NCBI GenBank assembly: GCA_017942105.1
Contig: JAGAVE010000062.1
Span: forward strand, 1 to 38,775
Direction: 5' to 3'
DNA: 38,775 nucleotides
Origin: Clostridia bacterium
GTDB taxonomy: Bacteria > Bacillota > Clostridia > Oscillospirales > Acutalibacteraceae
The position numbers and the translations under genes are program-made. The notes beneath the pieces are model-generated. The model saw nothing but the letters and a program-made list of their open reading frames with translations, was not told where the DNA came from and made no database searches. Of the stretch, positions 1-8,187 are shown one piece after another; within the stretch, counting starts at the first letter, position 1; each line of letters starts with the position of its first letter.

Positions 1-9
1 CTCATTATT

Positions 10-79
10 TGTGTTACAGTTGTCATGACGAATGGTTAACCTCCTGTCGGTTTTGTCTGAGCAACTTAACTGTAACACA
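10..79. repeat. 12-bp inverted repeat with extra half-copy
   Basis: Perfect 12-bp arms TGTGTTACAGTT (10-21) and AACTGTAACACA (68-79) enclose a 46-bp loop. The 9-mer TGTAACACA recurs directly at 114-122, just before the XRE-like remnant. The arms are too far apart and lack a U-tract for a terminator. They could be a regulator-binding pair or the scar of an inserted element; the sequence does not decide. Confidence 0.5.
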
Positions 80-118
80 GGTTTTTCCTTTCGTCATTTC
101 TTTTTATTCACTTTGTAA

Positions 119-244
119 CACATCTATTGTAAACCTACAGAAAACGGAAAGCGAAGCCTGCCGATTGAATACCTCATCACGCTCTCAGAATATTATAATG
201 TTTCTTCAGACTATATCCTCGGTCTGAAGAACGAGAAGAACTGA
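119..244 (+). pseudogene. C-terminal remnant of an XRE-family HTH regulator
   Basis: The frame opening after the TAA at 116-118 encodes about 41 residues ending at the TGA at 242-244. They contain ENGKRSLPIEYLITLSEYYN followed by a VSSDYILGL motif. This is the typical last two helices and tail of HTH_3/Cro-CI proteins (recognition helix end, then LxxLxxYYNVSxDYxLGL). The N-terminal half of the HTH, including the first helices and a start codon, is absent; the upstream frame is closed by stops. It therefore reads as a degraded regulator tail, not a working gene. The product would have been a small DNA-binding repressor. The overlapping open frame at 9-227 has no recognisable protein. Confidence 0.7.
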
Positions 245-360
245 ACCGTTTTGCAAGCATTGCAGACGGTTTATTTTTATTGAAAAATCCTTGATTTTCA
301 AGGTCTTTCCGCTCTTTTTTAACATACCTTAAAATACCTTGAAAATCTTATAAAAACCGC

Positions 361-389
361 TTGACTTTACCACACTAATGTGGTAACAT
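361..389 (+). promoter_or_regulatory. his operon promoter with embedded palindromic operator
   Basis: TTGACT (361-366) and TAACAT (384-389) are separated by 17 bp. The spacer and the start of the -10 are occupied by the palindrome TTACCACA-CTAA-TGTGGTAA (367-386), with perfect 8-bp arms. A repressor bound there would block RNA polymerase. The first gene downstream encodes a TrpR/YerC-family protein, so autoregulated repression of the his operon is the natural reading; that step is inference. Confidence 0.8.
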
Positions 390-420
390 ACCGTCATATT
401 CTTTTTAAATGGTGATGATT

Positions 421-705
421 ATGAACATCCGTAACGAAAATATTGATAAGGTTTTTGAGGCTATTCTTTCCCTTGAAAATCTTGATGAGTGCTACCGCTT
501 TTTTGAAGATATCTGCACGATAAAAGAGATTCAGGATATCGCTCAGCGCTATGAGGTTGCACGGCTTCTGACAGACAAGAAAAATTACAACGAAATAACC
601 AAAGCTACAGGCGCATCCAGCACGACGATCACCCGCGTTAACAAATGCCTTATGTACGGTAACGACGGTTATAAAATGGTTATTGAAAGAACCAAGAAGA
701 ATTGA
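421..705 (+). CDS. yerC: YerC/TrpR-family transcriptional regulator (probable his repressor)
   Basis: This 95-aa protein belongs to the YerC/YecD branch of the TrpR superfamily. The family signature is clear: ECYRFFEDICT, the region around EIQDIAQRYEVARLL, then the HTH GASSTTITRVNKCLMYGNDGY. Its length is close to B. subtilis YerC. The ATG at 421 is preferred over the one at 409 because GGTGAT (410-415) then makes a spaced ribosome binding site. It is the first gene of the histidine operon, 9 bp before hisZ, and its promoter carries a palindrome. TrpR-family 'HisR' regulators of histidine genes have been proposed in Firmicutes. I infer that it binds 367-386 and senses histidine; no effector site can be proven from sequence. 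Confidence 0.85.
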   Translation: MNIRNENIDKVFEAILSLENLDECYRFFEDICTIKEIQDIAQRYEVARLLTDKKNYNEITKATGASSTTITRVNKCLMYGNDGYKMVIERTKKN

Positions 706-714
706 GGTGGCAAA

Positions 715-1839
715 ATGTTTTTAAGCAATATTCTTAAAAATGAAGAGAAGGCGGTTTTTGCCCTTCGTTCTCTTTACCGCAAATACGGCTACACACCCTT
801 CAAGATGAGCAAGTTTGAGGAATATGATCTTTATGTCCGCAACAAGGATTTCCTCGTTTCAGACAGTGTTATCACCTTCACGGGAATGAACGGAAAGCTT
901 CTTGCTCTCAAGCCCGATGTTACTCTTTCGATCGTTAAAAACACAAAGGATCTTCCCGACACTGTGCAGAAGGTATATTATAATGAAAATGTTTACCGTG
1001 TTTCGAAAAACACGCACGAGTTCAAGGAGATTATGCAGACGGGGCTTGAATGTATCGGCGCAATCGGCATTTACGATATTTACGAGGTTATCTCCCTTGC
1101 CGCAAAGAGCCTCGGCGCAATCAGCGAAAACTTCGTCCTTGACCTTTCGCATATAGGTATTGTTTCGGCTGTGCTTGATTCAATCGGCTGCAGCAGAGAG
1201 ACGGGAAAGAAAATCCTTACCTGCATCGGCGAAAAAAATCAGAGCGGTATTGAGAAAATCTGCGCAGAAAATAATATCTCCGGCGAGGATTGCGAAAAAA
1301 TAGTTTCTCTCGTCGGCACATACGGCAGGATTGAGAAGGTTATCCCTGAGCTTCGTGCAATCTGCGACACACCTGAGCTTAAATCATCTCTCGCAGAATT
1401 CGAAAGCATCTGTGCCCTCCTCATTTCAAGCGAATTTTCAGATAAAATCAATATTGACTTCTCAATTGCTACGGATATGAGATACTATAACGGTGTTGTT
1501 TTCCAGGGCTTTGTTGAAAATGTTCCGACGGGCGTTCTTTCGGGCGGTCAATACGATAATCTTATGAAGAAAATGGGCAGAAAATCAGGCGCAATCGGCT
1601 TTGCCGTTTACCTTGATACTCTTGAAAGGCTCAACCTCGTTGAAAAAAAATACGATGTTGATTGCATCCTTCTCTATGACGAAAGCACTGAGCCTGCAGA
1701 CCTTGCAAACGCTGTCAACAAGCTCATCGCAGACGGCAGAGAGGTTATGGTGCAAAAGGCTGTGCCCGAAAATATAAAATACAAACAGCTTCTTAAAATC
1801 AACGGAAAAGAGGTGGACGAGCTTGAAAACAATGATTAA
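715..1839 (+). CDS. hisZ: ATP phosphoribosyltransferase regulatory subunit HisZ
   Basis: A 374-aa paralogue of histidyl-tRNA synthetase that partners short-form HisG and is needed for its activity and histidine feedback. Class II synthetase-like core elements are visible: LKPDVTLSIVKN and VYRVSKNTHEFKEIMQTGLE in the first half, and GVLSGGQYDNLMKKMGRKSGAIGFA near residues 275-300. The tRNA-anticodon domain expected of true HisRS is missing, and the length matches HisZ. The ribosome binding site GAGGTGG precedes the ATG. The end overlaps hisG by 17 bp, and the two subunits form a hetero-octamer in characterised systems. A true HisRS is unlikely given the adjacent short hisG. Confidence 0.93.
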   Translation: MFLSNILKNEEKAVFALRSLYRKYGYTPFKMSKFEEYDLYVRNKDFLVSDSVITFTGMNGKLLALKPDVTLSIVKNTKDLPDTVQKVYYNENVYRVSKNTHEFKEIMQTGLECIGAIGIYDIYEVISLAAKSLGAISENFVLDLSHIGIVSAVLDSIGCSRETGKKILTCIGEKNQSGIEKICAENNISGEDCEKIVSLVGTYGRIEKVIPELRAICDTPELKSSLAEFESICALLISSEFSDKINIDFSIATDMRYYNGVVFQGFVENVPTGVLSGGQYDNLMKKMGRKSGAIGFAVYLDTLERLNLVEKKYDVDCILLYDESTEPADLANAVNKLIADGREVMVQKAVPENIKYKQLLKINGKEVDELENND

Positions 1840-2461
1840 TGTCGCTTTGCCCAAGGGCAGACTCGGCGAAAAGGTTTACGATATGTTTGAAAAATCAGGC
1901 TATGAGTGCCCGTCCATCAAAGAGGTTAACCGTAAGCTTATTTTTGAAAATGAAGAAGCAGGCGTCCGCTATTTCTGGGTAAAGCCGTCGGATGTTGCAA
2001 TCTATGTTGAAAGAGGCGCCGCTGATATCGGCGTCGCAGGCAAGGATATTCTTCTTGAATATGCTCCCGATGTCTACGAGCTTCTTGATATGAACCTCGG
2101 CAAATGCCGTATGGCTGTCGCCGCCAAGAAAGACTTCCGTGACAATACGGAAAACACCCTTCGCGTTGCGACGAAATTCCCTAACATCGCAAAGGACTAT
2201 TACAGCAAAAAGGGACGCGACATCGACATTATCAAGCTCAACGGCTCAATCGAAATCGCTCCGATACTCAACCTTTCCGATGTCATTGTTGATATCGTTG
2301 AAACAGGAAAAACCCTTCTTGAAAACGACCTTGAGCCGAAAGAAACGATCGTTCCCATCAGCGCAAGGCTTATTGCAAATAAATCAAGCTTCAAATTCAA
2401 AATGGAGCAGATCGAAAATATCAAAAACAGTCTGAAAGCTCAGGTGAAAACAGATGATTAA
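1823..2461 (+). CDS. hisG: ATP phosphoribosyltransferase catalytic subunit, short form
   Basis: HisG condenses ATP and PRPP to phosphoribosyl-ATP, the committed step of histidine synthesis. The product is 212 aa and lacks the C-terminal ACT-like regulatory domain of long HisG, consistent with dependence on the adjacent HisZ. Visible motifs are ALPKGRLGEK at the N-terminus, ADIGVAGKDILLE around residue 70 and the PRPP-loop region VIVDIVETGKTLLEN near residue 155. A TTG at 1823, 6 nt after AGGTGG (1811-1816), is preferred over the ATG at 1832, which would sit 15 nt from that site. It overlaps hisZ by 17 bp and hisD by 8 bp, so translation is probably coupled. Confidence 0.93.
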   Translation: MKTMINVALPKGRLGEKVYDMFEKSGYECPSIKEVNRKLIFENEEAGVRYFWVKPSDVAIYVERGAADIGVAGKDILLEYAPDVYELLDMNLGKCRMAVAAKKDFRDNTENTLRVATKFPNIAKDYYSKKGRDIDIIKLNGSIEIAPILNLSDVIVDIVETGKTLLENDLEPKETIVPISARLIANKSSFKFKMEQIENIKNSLKAQVKTDD

Positions 2462-3734
2462 AATTATGAAATACGGCGAGGTTGACAACAAGGATATCTT
2501 TGCTCGCGGTACTGCCGCAACAAGCGTTGAAGACATCGTTGCAGGAATTATAGAAAATGTTAAAGCAAACGGCGACAAGGCTTTGTTTGAATACTGCGAA
2601 AAGTTTGACAAAGCAAAGCTCTCAACTCTTGAAGTTTCTGCAGAAGAAATCGAAGAGGCTTTCAATACAGTTGAACCGAAGTTTGTTGAAATTATAGAAA
2701 AAGCCGCCGTAAATGTAAGAGAGTTCCACTCCCGTCAGGTCAGAAACAGCTTCATCCTCAACGAGAAGGACGGCGTTGTTATCGGCCAGAAGGTTCTTCC
2801 GATTGAAAAGGTCGGTCTTTATGTTCCCGGCGGTACTGCAGCTTACCCCTCAACAGTTCTTATGGACAGCATTCCTGCAAAAATTGCAGGCTGTAAGGAA
2901 ATCGTTATGGTAACTCCTCCGAATTCCGAAGGCAAGGTTAACCCCGTTATCCTCGCCGCCGCAAAGATTGCAGGTGTTGACCGTATTTTCAAGCTCGGCG
3001 GTGCTCAGGCCGTTGCCGCTCTCGCTTACGGAACAGAAAGCGTGCCGAAGGTTGATAAAATCGTCGGACCGGGCAACGCTTTCGTTGCAGAGGCAAAGAA
3101 ACAGGTTTTCGGCATGGTTTCAATCGATATGATTGCAGGGCCGTCTGAAATCCTCGTCGTTGCAGATAAGACCTGCAACCCGAAATTTGTTGCCGCAGAC
3201 TTGCTCTCTCAGGCTGAGCACGATAAAATGGCAAGTGCTGTGCTTGTGTGTGACGATATGGACTTTGCCGAAGCTGTCAGCGCAGAGCTTGAAAGGCAGA
3301 TTCCGCTTCTTCCCCGCGAAGAAATCGCAAGAACTTCAATCGACAATAACGGAAAAATCATCGTTGCCGACGACCTTCTCAAAGCAATTGATATTGCAAA
3401 CGAAATTGCTCCCGAGCACCTTGAGCTTTGCATGGATAACCCGTTTGATTACCTCGATAAAATCAAGCACGCAGGTTCAATATTTATGGGCAAATACTGC
3501 CCTGAGGCTCTCGGCGACTACTTCGCAGGCCCGAACCACACACTGCCGACGAGCGGTACGGCTCGCTTCTCGAGCCCGCTCTCCGTTGACGATTTCGTGA
3601 AGAAAACTCAGTACACTTACTATACGAGAGAGGCGCTTTCAAAGGTTGCGGAGGATGTTGCTTTCTTTGCAGAAAAGGAAGGACTTTCAGCTCACGCAAG
3701 AAGCGCAACAATCAGATTTGAGGAAAACAAATGA
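2454..3734 (+). CDS. hisD: histidinol dehydrogenase
   Basis: HisD oxidises L-histidinol to L-histidine in two NAD-dependent steps, the last reactions of the pathway. The 426-aa length is normal. The family catalytic Glu-His pair is in APEHLEL. Zinc-binding and substrate segments appear as LLSQAEHDKMA, GDYFAGPNHTLPTSGTAR and GLSAHARSA. The NAD site region VGLYVPGGTAAYPS is present. It starts 6 nt after AGGTGA inside the end of hisG and overlaps hisC by 4 bp (ATGA). Confidence 0.95.
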   Translation: MIKIMKYGEVDNKDIFARGTAATSVEDIVAGIIENVKANGDKALFEYCEKFDKAKLSTLEVSAEEIEEAFNTVEPKFVEIIEKAAVNVREFHSRQVRNSFILNEKDGVVIGQKVLPIEKVGLYVPGGTAAYPSTVLMDSIPAKIAGCKEIVMVTPPNSEGKVNPVILAAAKIAGVDRIFKLGGAQAVAALAYGTESVPKVDKIVGPGNAFVAEAKKQVFGMVSIDMIAGPSEILVVADKTCNPKFVAADLLSQAEHDKMASAVLVCDDMDFAEAVSAELERQIPLLPREEIARTSIDNNGKIIVADDLLKAIDIANEIAPEHLELCMDNPFDYLDKIKHAGSIFMGKYCPEALGDYFAGPNHTLPTSGTARFSSPLSVDDFVKKTQYTYYTREALSKVAEDVAFFAEKEGLSAHARSATIRFEENK

Positions 3735-4792
3735 GCAGATTTTTCAGCAAAAAATACTCTTCCCTTGAAGCCTACACCCCCGGTGAACAGCCCAAGGATA
3801 TGAAATATATCAAGCTTAACACAAACGAGTCTCCGTTTCCTCCTTCGCCGAAGGTTACGGAATATGCAAAGGCTGAGAGCGAAAAGCTCAATCTCTATTC
3901 CGACCCCGAAAGCCGTGTTCTTACTCAGAAGGCGGCAGACCTTTTCGGCGTTAAGTACGAAAACATTCTTATGACCAACGGCTCGGACGAGATTCTTAAC
4001 TTTGCATTTATGGCTTTCTGCGATAATGAAAAAGGTATCGCCTTCCCATCAATCAGCTACGGTTTTTATCCCGTTTTCGCAGAGCTCAACCACATTCCGT
4101 ATAAGGAAATCCCTCTCAAGGATGATTTCAGCATTGATGTTGAGGACTACTGCAATATCGGAATGAATATTGTTATCGCAAACCCCAACGCCCCAACAGG
4201 ACTTGCCCTGACTGCAGACGAGATTGAAAAAATCGTTGTAACAAACAAGGACAGCGTTGTTATCATCGATGAAGCGTATGTCGATTTCGGCGCAGAAAGT
4301 GTTGTTCCTCTTACCAAGAAATACGACAACCTTCTCGTTACGCAGACTTTCTCAAAGTCACGCTCTCTTGCAGGTGCAAGGCTCGGCTTCGGCATCGGTA
4401 ACGAGGCTCTCATCGCAGACCTTAATACAATCAAATATTCAACCAATCCCTATAATGTTAACCGTATGACCTCTGCGGCAGGTATTGCGGCTATTGAGGA
4501 CAACGATTACTATATGGCAAACTGCAGAACGATTGCAGAAAACAGAGAGTACACAAAAGCTGAGCTTCAAAAGCTCGGATTTGAAACTCTCGATTCAAAA
4601 TCAAACTTTATTTTTACTCGTTGCGATAAAATCGGCGGCGGTGAATTTTACCTCACTCTTAAGAAGATGGGTATACTCGTCCGTCATTTTACGAAGCCTC
4701 TCATCAGCGATTATGTCAGAATAACAATCGGCACAAAAGAGCAGATGGATGCGCTTCTTGAAGCAACCAAAAAAATACTTGAGGTGAAATAA
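3731..4792 (+). CDS. hisC: histidinol-phosphate aminotransferase
   Basis: A 353-aa fold-type I PLP enzyme converting imidazole acetol-phosphate and glutamate to histidinol-phosphate. Family marks include KLNTNESPFPPSP at the N-terminus, NPNAPTG, VVIIDEAYVDFG and the PLP-lysine segment TFSKSRSLAGARLGFGIG. Near the C-terminus, YVRITIGTKEQMD carries the substrate-binding arginine. It overlaps hisD by the ATGA quartet and abuts hisB with no gap. Its place in the his operon supports HisC over other class I/II aminotransferases. Confidence 0.94.
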   Translation: MSRFFSKKYSSLEAYTPGEQPKDMKYIKLNTNESPFPPSPKVTEYAKAESEKLNLYSDPESRVLTQKAADLFGVKYENILMTNGSDEILNFAFMAFCDNEKGIAFPSISYGFYPVFAELNHIPYKEIPLKDDFSIDVEDYCNIGMNIVIANPNAPTGLALTADEIEKIVVTNKDSVVIIDEAYVDFGAESVVPLTKKYDNLLVTQTFSKSRSLAGARLGFGIGNEALIADLNTIKYSTNPYNVNRMTSAAGIAAIEDNDYYMANCRTIAENREYTKAELQKLGFETLDSKSNFIFTRCDKIGGGEFYLTLKKMGILVRHFTKPLISDYVRITIGTKEQMDALLEATKKILEVK

Positions 4793-5380
4793 ATGAGAAC
4801 AAGCGAAATCAAAAGAGACACTGCAGAAACAAAAATCAGCCTCACCCTCGACCTTGACGGAACAGGCAAGAGCGAGCTTGCAACAGGCTGCGGCTTCCTT
4901 GACCATATGCTCACCCTTTTTGCAAAACACGGCAGGTTTGACCTTACGGTAAACTGCGACGGCGATGTTAATGTTGATGACCACCACACGGTTGAGGACA
5001 TCGGCATCTGCCTCGGCAAGGCTTTCAGCGAAGCCCTCGGAGATAAGAAAGGCATCGTGCGCTACGGAAACTTCATCCTTCCGATGGATGAGGCTCTCAT
5101 TATGTGCGCGGTTGATATTTCGGGCAGAGATTACCTCGCTTATAACCTCGAAATCCCGACGCAGAAGGTTGGTACATTTGACACGGAGCTTGTTGAGGAA
5201 TTCATGCTCGGATTCGTCAGAAACGCAGGCATTACTCTTCACATCGCTCAGCTCAGCGGCACTAACTCGCACCACATTATTGAGGGCACATTCAAGTGCC
5301 TTGCAAGAACATTGCGTCAGGCGGTTAACATTGACGAAAATTTCAAGGACGAAATCCCGTCCACTAAAGGTGTTTTATAA
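4793..5380 (+). CDS. hisB: imidazoleglycerol-phosphate dehydratase
   Basis: A monofunctional 195-aa HisB that dehydrates imidazole glycerol-phosphate to imidazole acetol-phosphate. The manganese-binding histidine clusters are visible as GFLDHMLTLFAKHG, DDHHTVEDIG and NSHHIIEGTFK, the last in the second half of the duplicated fold. There is no N-terminal HAD phosphatase domain as in enteric HisB, so this gene does not supply histidinol-phosphate phosphatase. It overlaps hisH by one base (TAATG). Confidence 0.95.
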   Translation: MRTSEIKRDTAETKISLTLDLDGTGKSELATGCGFLDHMLTLFAKHGRFDLTVNCDGDVNVDDHHTVEDIGICLGKAFSEALGDKKGIVRYGNFILPMDEALIMCAVDISGRDYLAYNLEIPTQKVGTFDTELVEEFMLGFVRNAGITLHIAQLSGTNSHHIIEGTFKCLARTLRQAVNIDENFKDEIPSTKGVL

Positions 5381-6000
5381 TGATAGCAATAATCGACTAC
5401 GGCGTTGGCAACCTTTTTTCTCTTAAAAGCTCGTTCAACGCTATCGGCGCAGATGTCGCCGTTACGGACAGCGAAGAAATCATTCGCTCCGCAGATAAAA
5501 TAATCCTCCCGGGCGTCGGCGCTTTTTCAGACGCAATTGCAAAGCTCCGCGCGACGGGACTTGATAAAGTCCTCATCGACGAGGCGAAGAAGGGCAAGCC
5601 CGTTATGGGTATCTGCCTGGGTATGCAGATGCTTTTTGAAAAAAGCTTCGAATACGGCGAATACGACGGTCTCGGTCTTCTTAAGGGTAATGTTGTCGGA
5701 ATGCAGGGTGTTCTTCCCGAAGAGCTGAAAATTCCTCATATCGGCTGGAATGCGCTTCATTTCAGGCAGAAGGACTGTCCTCTTTTCAGATACATTAAAG
5801 AGGACGACTGCGTTTATTTTGTTCACTCATATTTCGCAGAGGACTGCGACGAAAGCGTTGCAGCAACGACTGAATACGGCAAAGAGCTTACGGCCGCCGT
5901 TGCATATAAAAACATTTACGGCTGTCAGTTCCACCCTGAAAAAAGCGGTGATGTCGGCCTGAATATCCTCAGAGCATTTTGTGAAACGGAGGCAGAATGA
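5380..6000 (+). CDS. hisH: imidazole glycerol phosphate synthase, glutaminase subunit
   Basis: A 206-aa class I glutamine amidotransferase that feeds ammonia to HisF. The catalytic cysteine is in GICLGMQMLFE and the His-Glu pair in CQFHPEKSG. The oxyanion-loop region IILPGVGAFSDA and the IDYGVGNLFS start are typical of HisH. The gene is followed by hisA through an ATGA overlap and separated from hisF by hisA, a common order in Firmicutes. Confidence 0.95.
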   Translation: MIAIIDYGVGNLFSLKSSFNAIGADVAVTDSEEIIRSADKIILPGVGAFSDAIAKLRATGLDKVLIDEAKKGKPVMGICLGMQMLFEKSFEYGEYDGLGLLKGNVVGMQGVLPEELKIPHIGWNALHFRQKDCPLFRYIKEDDCVYFVHSYFAEDCDESVAATTEYGKELTAAVAYKNIYGCQFHPEKSGDVGLNILRAFCETEAE

Positions 6001-6713
6001 TGAATATTTTTCCCGCGATTGACCTTTACGAGGGTGCTGCCGTCCGTCTGTTCAAAGGCGACTACAACCAGATGACGGTTTACGATAAAAACCCTCTCAA
6101 CATAGCAAAAAAGTTTGAAGAATACGGCGCTGAGTTTCTTCATATGGTTGACCTTGAAGGCGCAAAGACAGGACTTACACCCAACCTTGAAACGATTGAA
6201 AACATAGTTAAAAACACATCACTCTTTGTTGAGCTCGGCGGCGGAATCCGTTCAATGGAAACTGTTGAAAAGTATCTTTCAATCGGTGTTTCCCGTGTAA
6301 TTCTCGGCACTGCCGCAATCACGGACGAAGCTTTCCTCGACGAAGCAATCGCAAAATACGGTGAAAAAATTGCCGTCGGCGTGGATATCAAGGACGGCTT
6401 CGTTGCCATCAAGGGCTGGACAGAAAAATCTCAGTACACCTTCGAGGATTTCTGCAAAAAGATGCAGGACAAGGGCGTTAAAACCCTTATCTGCACCGAC
6501 ATTTCCAAGGACGGCGCAATGAAGGGAACGAACAGAGAGCTTTATAAAACTCTCAGCGAAAAGCTCAGCCTTGACATTATCGCTTCGGGCGGAGTTTCAA
6601 CAATCGACGACATCAAAGCTCTTCGCGAAATGAACCTTTACGGCGCAATCATCGGCAAAGCGTACTATACAAACGCGATAGACCTGAAAGAAGCAATCGA
6701 GGTGGCAAAATGA
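5997..6713 (+). CDS. hisA: ProFAR isomerase
   Basis: A 238-aa beta/alpha-barrel that isomerises ProFAR to PRFAR by an Amadori rearrangement. The catalytic aspartates are in FPAIDLYEG (strand 1) and ICTDISKDGAMKG (strand 5). Half-barrel phosphate-binding motifs ELGGGIRS and IIASGGVST are present. The start at 5997 overlaps hisH by ATGA; the neighbouring ATG at 6000 would only remove one methionine. The HisA/PriA distinction rests on operon context; trp genes are not in the window. Confidence 0.94.
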   Translation: MMNIFPAIDLYEGAAVRLFKGDYNQMTVYDKNPLNIAKKFEEYGAEFLHMVDLEGAKTGLTPNLETIENIVKNTSLFVELGGGIRSMETVEKYLSIGVSRVILGTAAITDEAFLDEAIAKYGEKIAVGVDIKDGFVAIKGWTEKSQYTFEDFCKKMQDKGVKTLICTDISKDGAMKGTNRELYKTLSEKLSLDIIASGGVSTIDDIKALREMNLYGAIIGKAYYTNAIDLKEAIEVAK

Positions 6714-7468
6714 TTACAAAAAGAATTATCCCCTGCCTCGATGTCAAGGACGGCAGAGTTGTCAAAGGCGTAAATTTCCTCGGTCTTGCGGATGTTTCCT
6801 CTCCCGTCAAGCTTGCAGAGTTTTACTCATCCTGCGGTGCAGACGAGCTTGTTTTTTACGATATAACTGCTTCTGCTGAGGGCAGAAGGCTCTTTACGGA
6901 TATTCTGACCGAAGTTGCAAGCAAGGTGTTTATTCCACTTACCGTCGGTGGCGGTATCAATACCGTTGATGACTTCGACCGTGTTCTTAAATGCGGAGCA
7001 GACAAGGTCAGCGTCAACTCAGGTGCAATCCGTAATCCTGAGCTTGTGCGTGAAGCAGCTCACAAATACGGCGACCAGTGCGTTGTTCTTTCAGCAGATG
7101 TGAAGAGGGTTGACGGCGAATTCCGCATCTTCGCTAAGGGCGGCCGCGAGGACACGGGAATGGAAGCTATTTCTTGGATTAAAAAATGTGTCGGAATGGG
7201 CGCAGGCGAAATTGTTGTTAACAGCATCGATACCGACGGCGTTAAGCAAGGCTTCGACCTCGAGATGCTTGAGGCAGTCTGCGACGCAGTCAATGTCCCC
7301 GTAATCGCATCGGGCGGTGCGGGCTGCATAGATGACTTTACGAAGCTTTTCAAGGCTTTGCCTAAGGTTGACGCAGGGCTCGCGGCTTCAATCTTCCATT
7401 TTGGGGAAGTTGAAATCAAAGACCTGAAAAAAGAACTCAGAAAAAATGATATCATAGTGAGGTTATAA
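6710..7468 (+). CDS. hisF: imidazole glycerol phosphate synthase, cyclase subunit
   Basis: A 252-aa beta/alpha-barrel that forms imidazole glycerol-phosphate and AICAR from PRFAR and ammonia channelled from HisH. The two catalytic aspartates lie in IPCLDVKDGRVVKG and NSIDTDGVKQGFD. The phosphate-binding signatures TVGGGINTVDD and VIASGGAGCIDD are intact. It overlaps hisA by the ATGA quartet and is followed 3 bp later by hisIE. Confidence 0.96.
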   Translation: MITKRIIPCLDVKDGRVVKGVNFLGLADVSSPVKLAEFYSSCGADELVFYDITASAEGRRLFTDILTEVASKVFIPLTVGGGINTVDDFDRVLKCGADKVSVNSGAIRNPELVREAAHKYGDQCVVLSADVKRVDGEFRIFAKGGREDTGMEAISWIKKCVGMGAGEIVVNSIDTDGVKQGFDLEMLEAVCDAVNVPVIASGGAGCIDDFTKLFKALPKVDAGLAASIFHFGEVEIKDLKKELRKNDIIVRL

Positions 7469-7471
7469 AAA

Positions 7472-8122
7472 ATGAATTTGGATGAATTGAAATTTGACGA
7501 AAAAGGACTTATCCCTGCCGTTGTCGTTGACGCAAAGAGCAAGAAGGTTCTTACCGTTGCATATATGAACAGAGAAAGCCTTGAAATCAGCATAAAAGAA
7601 AAGCGCACCTGCTTCTGGTCCCGTTCGCGTCAGGAGCTCTGGCGCAAGGGCGAAACAAGCGGCAATGTTCAGAAAATCGTCAGCATAACCGCCGATTGCG
7701 ACAAGGACGCTCTTACCGTAGTTGTTGAAAAAGAAGGCCCTGCCTGCCACCTCGGCACAGATTCCTGCTTCAACAACATTGTATGGGAAAATGACGAGCT
7801 GAGCGAATTCTCTTACGAAGGACTTCTCAAGCTCATTGAGGGCAGAAAGATAAACAAGCAGGAAGGCTCATACACAACATATCTTTTTGAAAAAGGTTTG
7901 GATAAAATCCTTAAAAAAGTCGGCGAAGAGTCAACTGAGGTTATCATCGCCGCCAAGGATAACGATAAGAGAGAAACCGTATACGAAATCGCAGACCTCG
8001 CTTACCATGTTATGGTGCTTATGATCGAGATGGGAATTTCTCTTGAAGATATCTTTGACGAGCTGGCTTCCCGCCATGTTATTGACCATAAGGTCAAGCA
8101 GGAAAAAAGCACTGCACAGTAA
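7472..8122 (+). CDS. hisIE: bifunctional PR-AMP cyclohydrolase / PR-ATP pyrophosphatase
   Basis: This 216-aa fusion does steps two and three of the pathway. The HisI domain (about residues 1-105) carries FWSRSRQELWRKGETSGN, a DCDKDAL metal site and the CHLGTDSCF zinc cysteines. The HisE MazG-like helical domain (about 115-205) carries KKVGEESTEVIIAAKD and EIADLAYHVMVLM. It is the last gene of the operon. A small hairpin with a U-tract begins 13 bp after the stop. Confidence 0.95.
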   Translation: MNLDELKFDEKGLIPAVVVDAKSKKVLTVAYMNRESLEISIKEKRTCFWSRSRQELWRKGETSGNVQKIVSITADCDKDALTVVVEKEGPACHLGTDSCFNNIVWENDELSEFSYEGLLKLIEGRKINKQEGSYTTYLFEKGLDKILKKVGEESTEVIIAAKDNDKRETVYEIADLAYHVMVLMIEMGISLEDIFDELASRHVIDHKVKQEKSTAQ

Positions 8123-8134
8123 AAAGCAAAAAGA

Positions 8135-8166
8135 AAGGAGCTGTAAAAACGGCTCCTTAATTTTTT
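8135..8166 (+). terminator. intrinsic terminator of the his operon
   Basis: Stem AAGGAGC (8135-8141) pairs with GCTCCTT (8152-8158) over a 10-nt loop and is followed by AATTTTTTAT. It lies directly after hisIE. Confidence 0.75.
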
Positions 8167-8187
8167 ATACGGTAATAAATCCTGAAG

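Noticed and set aside
9-227. 72-codon frame on + at the window start
   Set aside because: Composition is not protein-like and a recognisable XRE tail lies in another frame of the same DNA.
859-5597. Many long open frames opposite or overlapping the his genes
   Set aside because: They are shadows of strongly conserved enzymes and show no domain, signal peptide or ribosome binding site of their own.
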